DNA of 64,000 nt from Robertkochia flava (GTDB taxonomy: Bacteria > Bacteroidota > Bacteroidia > Flavobacteriales > Flavobacteriaceae), in the NCBI RefSeq assembly GCF_020166515.1, contig NZ_JAINZT010000004.1, forward strand, positions 1 through 64,000. Direction: 5' to 3'. The notes below the pieces were generated by a model. That model did not search any database and was not told where the DNA came from. It saw only the letters and a list, made by a program, of their open reading frames with translations. Made by a program: the position numbers and the translations under genes. Below, piece by piece: positions 63,118 to 64,000 of this stretch (the stretch's first letter is position 1; every line of letters starts with the position of its first letter).

Positions 63118-63337
63118 TGATGTAAATTTTCTATTAATGTATTGAAAAATAGTGATTTAACATGTGCTTTTGGACCAAGTGTATGATATGAAATGATGAA
63201 AGGATTTTAAAAATAAACGAATTACAGAGAGAGCAGGTATCAGGGAGGAACAGTAATGGCATCCCGTCGCACTGCTACTACCCCCTTAAGGGCATGGCCT
63301 CTTTGGTAATTCGATTGAAAACCATTATACTATTACT

Positions 63338-63913
63338 ATGCAAAGAATAAATGATGAGGTCCTCACCAACAAAGTAATCCCTGATCCCATAGCCTCGGCA
63401 GCCCAATGCGCCCTGGAACACTTTCCGGAGTTAAAGAATACCCCGATCACGTTCAGATTCAATGAAAAAGCCGGGAAATCGGTGATGAAGGCACAGCCGG
63501 AATTCAGGAGTTTCTTTCGGAAACGAAGTCAGCGCAGGTATTATATCTTTATCAGTAGGACCTTTAACCTCGGGGGGCAGGTTTTTAATACCAAACAGAT
63601 TCCGGAGGAGGTAATGATCGGCTGGCTGGGACACGAACTTGGGCACATTATGGATTATGAGACCAGAAGTAAATGGAACCTGTTCTGGTTTGGGCTACGA
63701 TACCTGTTTCAGCCGTCGTATACACGTAAGGCAGAGCGTGTTGCGGATACCTTTGCTGTGGAAAACGGGATGGAAGCCTATATCCTTAAAACTAAAAACT
63801 TCATCCTCGAACACGCCGACCTTCCCGAACGCTATAAGGCCAGGATACGCAGGTACTACCTTTCGCCTGAGGCCATTGTGGAATTGGTTCAGGAGCGCGA
63901 CCGGATATCTTAA
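63338..63913 (+). CDS. Zincin-type metalloprotease-like protein, soluble
   Basis: 191 residues without signal peptide. WLGHELGHIMDYETRS (H99, E100, H103) is an HExxH zinc motif and RKAERVADTFAVENG (E133) supplies the third ligand, as in gluzincins; the layout recalls a stripped-down M48 core with one hydrophobic stretch (WNLFWFGLRYLF) between the two. Substrate unknown. It is divergent from the PPIase operon, and its stop overlaps that of a convergent gene. Confidence 0.82.
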   Translation: MQRINDEVLTNKVIPDPIASAAQCALEHFPELKNTPITFRFNEKAGKSVMKAQPEFRSFFRKRSQRRYYIFISRTFNLGGQVFNTKQIPEEVMIGWLGHELGHIMDYETRSKWNLFWFGLRYLFQPSYTRKAERVADTFAVENGMEAYILKTKNFILEHADLPERYKARIRRYYLSPEAIVELVQERDRIS

Positions 63914-64000
63914 TCCGTATCAGCTTCACCGTTCACGAAACGCTCCCACTCCTCGAATTTTTCTTCATTCATGACCCGTTCCATCTTTACCTGACCTCCT
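63910..64000 (-). CDS. C-terminal end of an unidentified protein, cut by window edge
   Basis: An open frame on the minus strand ends with TAA at 63910-63912; the visible 29 residues read GGQVKMERVMNEEKFEEWER, then FVNGEADTD. The charged, helical composition looks coding, and the stop overlaps the convergent zincin stop by 2-3 bp, the tail-to-tail packing seen elsewhere here. Family not recognised. Confidence 0.5.
   Translation of the reverse strand, partial: GGQVKMERVMNEEKFEEWERFVNGEADTD

Overview
The window reads as chromosomal DNA of a marine-type Flavobacteriaceae (Bacteroidota), of moderate GC by eye. The signs are type IX secretion and gliding proteins (a type B C-terminal domain next to a PorP/SprF protein), TonB/OMP_b-brl barrels, lipoproteins, two C-x-A-x-R sulfatases, a DUF4295 gene after rpmB-rpmG, and promoters of the Bacteroidota form TTG-N19-TAnnTTTG. 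No phage, transposase or CRISPR array is visible. Layout. 1-4.4 kb: a surface-protein locus (102-bp repeat protein cut by the left edge, tandem cadherin-like type IX substrate, PorP/SprF partner). 4.5-7 kb: idi, a QueD-like gene, a mannose-6-phosphate isomerase, a small helical protein and tRNA-Thr. 7-13.4 kb (mostly minus): DUF4369 lipoprotein, DUF819 membrane protein, M61 peptidase, HAD-IIB phosphatase, and a beta-lactamase-fold protein that lacks the catalytic lysine. 13.5-21 kb: S1/P1 nuclease, two AraC regulators, AlkB, small membrane and secreted proteins. 21-30.7 kb: htpG, a TetR-like gene, an aarF broken by one in-frame stop, an S9 peptidase, fabH-like, a four-helix-bundle gene and a HAD phosphatase. 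30.8-40 kb: two sulfatases, an outer-membrane barrel receptor, a CoA-binding protein and a sodium:solute symporter. 40-47 kb is a housekeeping block: recR, lipoyl E2, epsilon-like exonuclease, FAH-fold enzyme, Hpt, cinA, rpmB, rpmG, DUF4295, ftsY. 47-57 kb: outer-membrane proteins and two DUF3604 proteins among dense intergenic repeats. 57-63 kb: one tight five-gene operon (parvulin PPIase, HupE/UreJ-like membrane protein, ABC ATPase, FtsX-like permease, ZnuA-like lipoprotein), then a lone zincin and a cut gene at the right edge. Two things stand out. First, the 1.4 kb without a gene at 15.8-17.2 kb is a tandem array of probable small RNAs. Each unit ends in an intrinsic terminator and several begin with a TAnnTTTG promoter. 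Four share a U-rich box before the terminator; two of these carry an identical 40-nt box and their terminators differ by a compensating base-pair change. A probable relative lies at 23.2 kb. I know of no description of this family at this locus. Second, the 57-63 kb operon joins HupE/UreJ-type and ZnuA-type proteins, both without expected metal ligands, to a LolD/FtsX-type ABC module by overlapping genes, which looks like an uncharacterised envelope system. Intergenic DNA at 4.4, 32.4, 34.7, 46.9, 48.5, 51.0, 53.7 and 56.7 kb is filled with dispersed palindromic repeats and 6-8 bp microsatellites. All functional calls come from reading motifs; no database search was made.
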